From Hydnum rufescens UP504 (taxonomy: Eukaryota; Basidiomycota; Agaricomycetes; Cantharellales; Hydnaceae), in NCBI GenBank assembly GCA_014904985.1, contig MU129012.1, positions 1 through 64,000 of the forward strand: 64,000 nt of DNA, written 5' to 3'. The notes beneath the pieces were generated by a model. The model had not been told where the DNA came from. It worked only from the letters and a program-made list of their open reading frames with translations, and made no database searches. A program made the position numbers and the translations under genes. Below are positions 62,001 to 64,000 of the stretch, piece after piece (within the stretch, counting starts at the first letter, position 1; every line of letters starts with the position of its first letter).

Positions 62001-64000
62001 ACTGGCTTTCAATACCTCAGTCATCAGAATGCCCGGGAATTTGTCTCAGATTCCAGTGTCAGATCAGACCAAGAGCAATTTACGCCTTGTATTACCATCC
62101 ATTTCATATTTGTGGAATCGGAGGAATTCTAGCATAGGTCTTCCTCTGGGGCATAATGGAACGTGGGTCTTCTAGGATCAGTTGCCAGTGTAATCTTGGA
62201 CATTACTGACCTGCCTTTTATTTCCAGGACTTTGTTCAGCACCCTAGCAACACCGGCACAGGGCAATGTGTTCTTTGAGGATCCATATGCTCAGAGCACT
62301 GTAATTCAATGTGGATCAGGCGCAGACAGCCCTCACAATGAATACAACATTACATATACCGTAGAATTCACAGGTATTTTACAGATGAATCTAGACATAT
62401 CATATTCAAAAGGACTTATCTATTTCATTTCAGCACTCACCAGAGATGAGGTGCTTATGCTGGACCTTCGGCTGTTGTTCCCAATATCCCAAAATACTAC
62501 AATGAAGTTTATATCGTCCACCTTTCAGGCCGCGGGTTCTGTCTTCAAACCGGGGGTTGATTTCTCCTTTGGTGGCTCAAAACCGTCTCTGGATGCTCCG
62601 CCTCCTTATTGGAGTAAGCTGGCATCAATCCTCACCTGACTATTTGCTGACATGTTCCAGTGAATGATTCATTATTGTATCTCCCTTGGGATCAATCCAA
62701 TGGCACCCAACCATCATACAACATGGGTGCAATTGCATTTGTATACATTTCTCTCCGCCCTGATGCATTTCGTCTGAATTCTGTCGGTGGAGATGTACCA
62801 GGTGGCAATTGAAACTCGCCACCTCAAAGTTCGGACTTGGATTGAGGAGGTTTCAGGTAAGTTGAGCCAACTTCATCATAGCATATGTATGGATCAATAG
62901 CCAATAATCCACAATAGCCGTATGGGAAGACGTGAATATTACATTCTATATCTGGCCCATTATTTGCTTCCTTTCCATCGATAACGTCACAGCTTGGGTC
63001 CGTGTCCAAGGTGACACTCGACTCGAAAGGACGAATGCCAGCAGCACCCTTGCAAACTTCACTACGCCTAGGGTTAAATCGATAGTTCCGTCAGACCCAA
63101 TGGTGACTTCCTGGTCATACATTATGGATCTATTGTTCTCGGTCCAACAATTGGAGGGTCTGCTCAAAACACCGCTTGAAGAGGTTTTCAATCAGACGTG
63201 GTCCTTGACATCGCTAGAAGACCAGCTCAGCCACTTTGCCGCTTTCTATTACTCCGTTCTAGTCCAACATTGGCGAACCACTGCCCTCAACGGTGACCTC
63301 ACTGCCTCACAATGGTGGAGTGAGGCTACAGGGTCTGTTGTGGCTCATCAACCCACGCTCTTCGGTCAACTCCATCTCAGTATCTCTCAACTGATTCTCG
63401 GCTGTGTCTGTATTATCGCCTTGATCATTACGTCCGGGATATCGATTCTAGGAGTTCGAAAACACCAAGGGGCGCTGATGGATGGTGGTGTGATGAACAT
63501 GATCTCCCTCCTCCGTGGATCAACCCTCCCTGAGGTTATCGCTGGGGACAGTGCTGAAGATTTGGGCAATAATGGTCGACGACGTCGGGCGGAGCGTACA
63601 ATGGTGATGTGAGGACTTCATATCATGGTGAATCCTGCCATCCCTCGCTTCAAAGTTCTGATGATGCTCTGTCTAGGTACAAAAATTCGATTCTCGATGT
63701 CCCAGAACGGCTAGAGGACGAGATTCCTGGCCTCAATTCTGGGGACAACGAGACGACAGGTTGATGAATTTCTCATGTCCAATACCATGTTCGCCTGATT
63801 TGCTGATGCCGCCTTGATATTCCTGTGTAGCCTTGCAAAGTTCCCTGGGGGCGATAGCATCGTCAGAGCGAGTAGAACATGATCCTTTCCCTATCAATTC
63901 TAGGGACCATGAGAGGACAGGTAGATTGATTTCTCAATCGTTCACGCCATGTTCGGCTGACTCGCTCATGTCGCTTCGGTATTCCCCCGTAGACTTGAAA
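59053..64000 (+). pseudogene. Two-halved membrane-protein gene, U3 copy, partial in window
   Basis: Starts MRPSIPLPNRFLRRS. A one-base loss near 59197 (CATCTCTTGACG against CATCCCTTCGACG) breaks the frame before the second TM segment. Beyond it the U1 order is kept: ALHDNLMSWRGLGSSILALW, the sequon-rich domain, the linker, the second half (ALGSWLGAVHAAVALF with four residues fewer than U1/U2), and RRRRAERTMVM. An extra base lies near 62800 (GTACCAGGTGGC). No TATA box is seen at the place used in U1 and U2. The exon array starts at 63677 and leaves the window. Confidence 0.7.
63677..64000 (+). repeat. Start of the repeat-exon array, U3
   Basis: E0 63677-63759 (83 nt) and E1 63831-63920 (90 nt) have exactly the lengths and phases of U1 and U2. 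The next acceptor (CCCCCGTAG) is reached at about 63993. Confidence 0.72.

Larger units (their letters stand above)
55821..64000. repeat. Tandem array unit U3, cut by the window end
   Basis: Colinear with U1 and U2 from the NmrA-like gene to the second repeat exon of the membrane-protein gene, where the window stops. Whether the array goes on cannot be seen. Confidence 0.87.

Overview
This window looks like nuclear DNA of a filamentous basidiomycete, probably an Agaricomycete. Genes are cut by many 50-75 nt GT-AG introns. A chromodomain-bearing Ty3/gypsy element is present, along with lineage-expanded kinase-like, NmrA-like and unnamed membrane-protein families. I saw no bacterial operon signals, no tRNA or rRNA I would accept, and no CRISPR array. 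Gene models here are read by eye from frames, splice signals and comparison of paralogues inside the window.

Layout. (1) 1-7849 is a nest of transposons. A chromovirus-type gypsy element (+ strand) runs from 104 to its 3' LTR at 7236-7849. It is cut on the left by an inverted LTR of a related element (1-103), and its integrase is split by a 4.56 kb hAT-like element (1164-5726) with an 8 bp target duplication. That hAT-like element has no visible transposase. It carries five pairs of hairpins, a 51 bp minisatellite and an intron-containing fragment of the host THO2 gene (mRNA export).

(2) 7850-29100 holds duplicated modules of a tandem (double) kinase-like gene and an NmrA-like gene. Two double-kinase loci are seen (8303-12323 and 20181-24363), plus a lone third copy of the second kinase (25497-26678). 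Three NmrA-like copies lie on the minus strand (14326-16240, 24753-25496, 27391-29070), of which the last looks intact. Kinase half A keeps the VAIK lysine but has lost the catalytic Asp and DFG. Half B keeps HGD and DFG but has Arg at the VAIK lysine in all copies. A segment at 16480-18740 is an inverted copy of the downstream part of the later array units.

(3) 30738-64000 is a tandem array of a 12.2-12.8 kb unit. There are two complete copies (U1 30738-42987, U2 42988-55820) and one cut by the window end (U3 from 55821). Each unit has, in order: an NmrA-like gene (-), a second decayed NmrA-like remnant (-), a large membrane-protein gene (+) made of two homologous halves, and about 3 kb of degenerate sequence. 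The membrane-protein gene of U1 ends in a remarkable array of nine related exons. The seven internal ones are all multiples of 3 nt, all in phase 1, and alternate between two types. U1 looks functional (open frames, TATA boxes). U2 and U3 carry frameshifts, small insertions and broken promoters.

The most unusual signals are the symmetric exon array, the double kinase with complementary residue loss, the THO2 capture, and a pattern of CGA-to-TGA stops and CpG-poor blocks that suggests past cytosine methylation of repeats. No function is proven for the kinase/NmrA/membrane-protein neighbourhood. That it forms a working system is inference from its repeated co-duplication.
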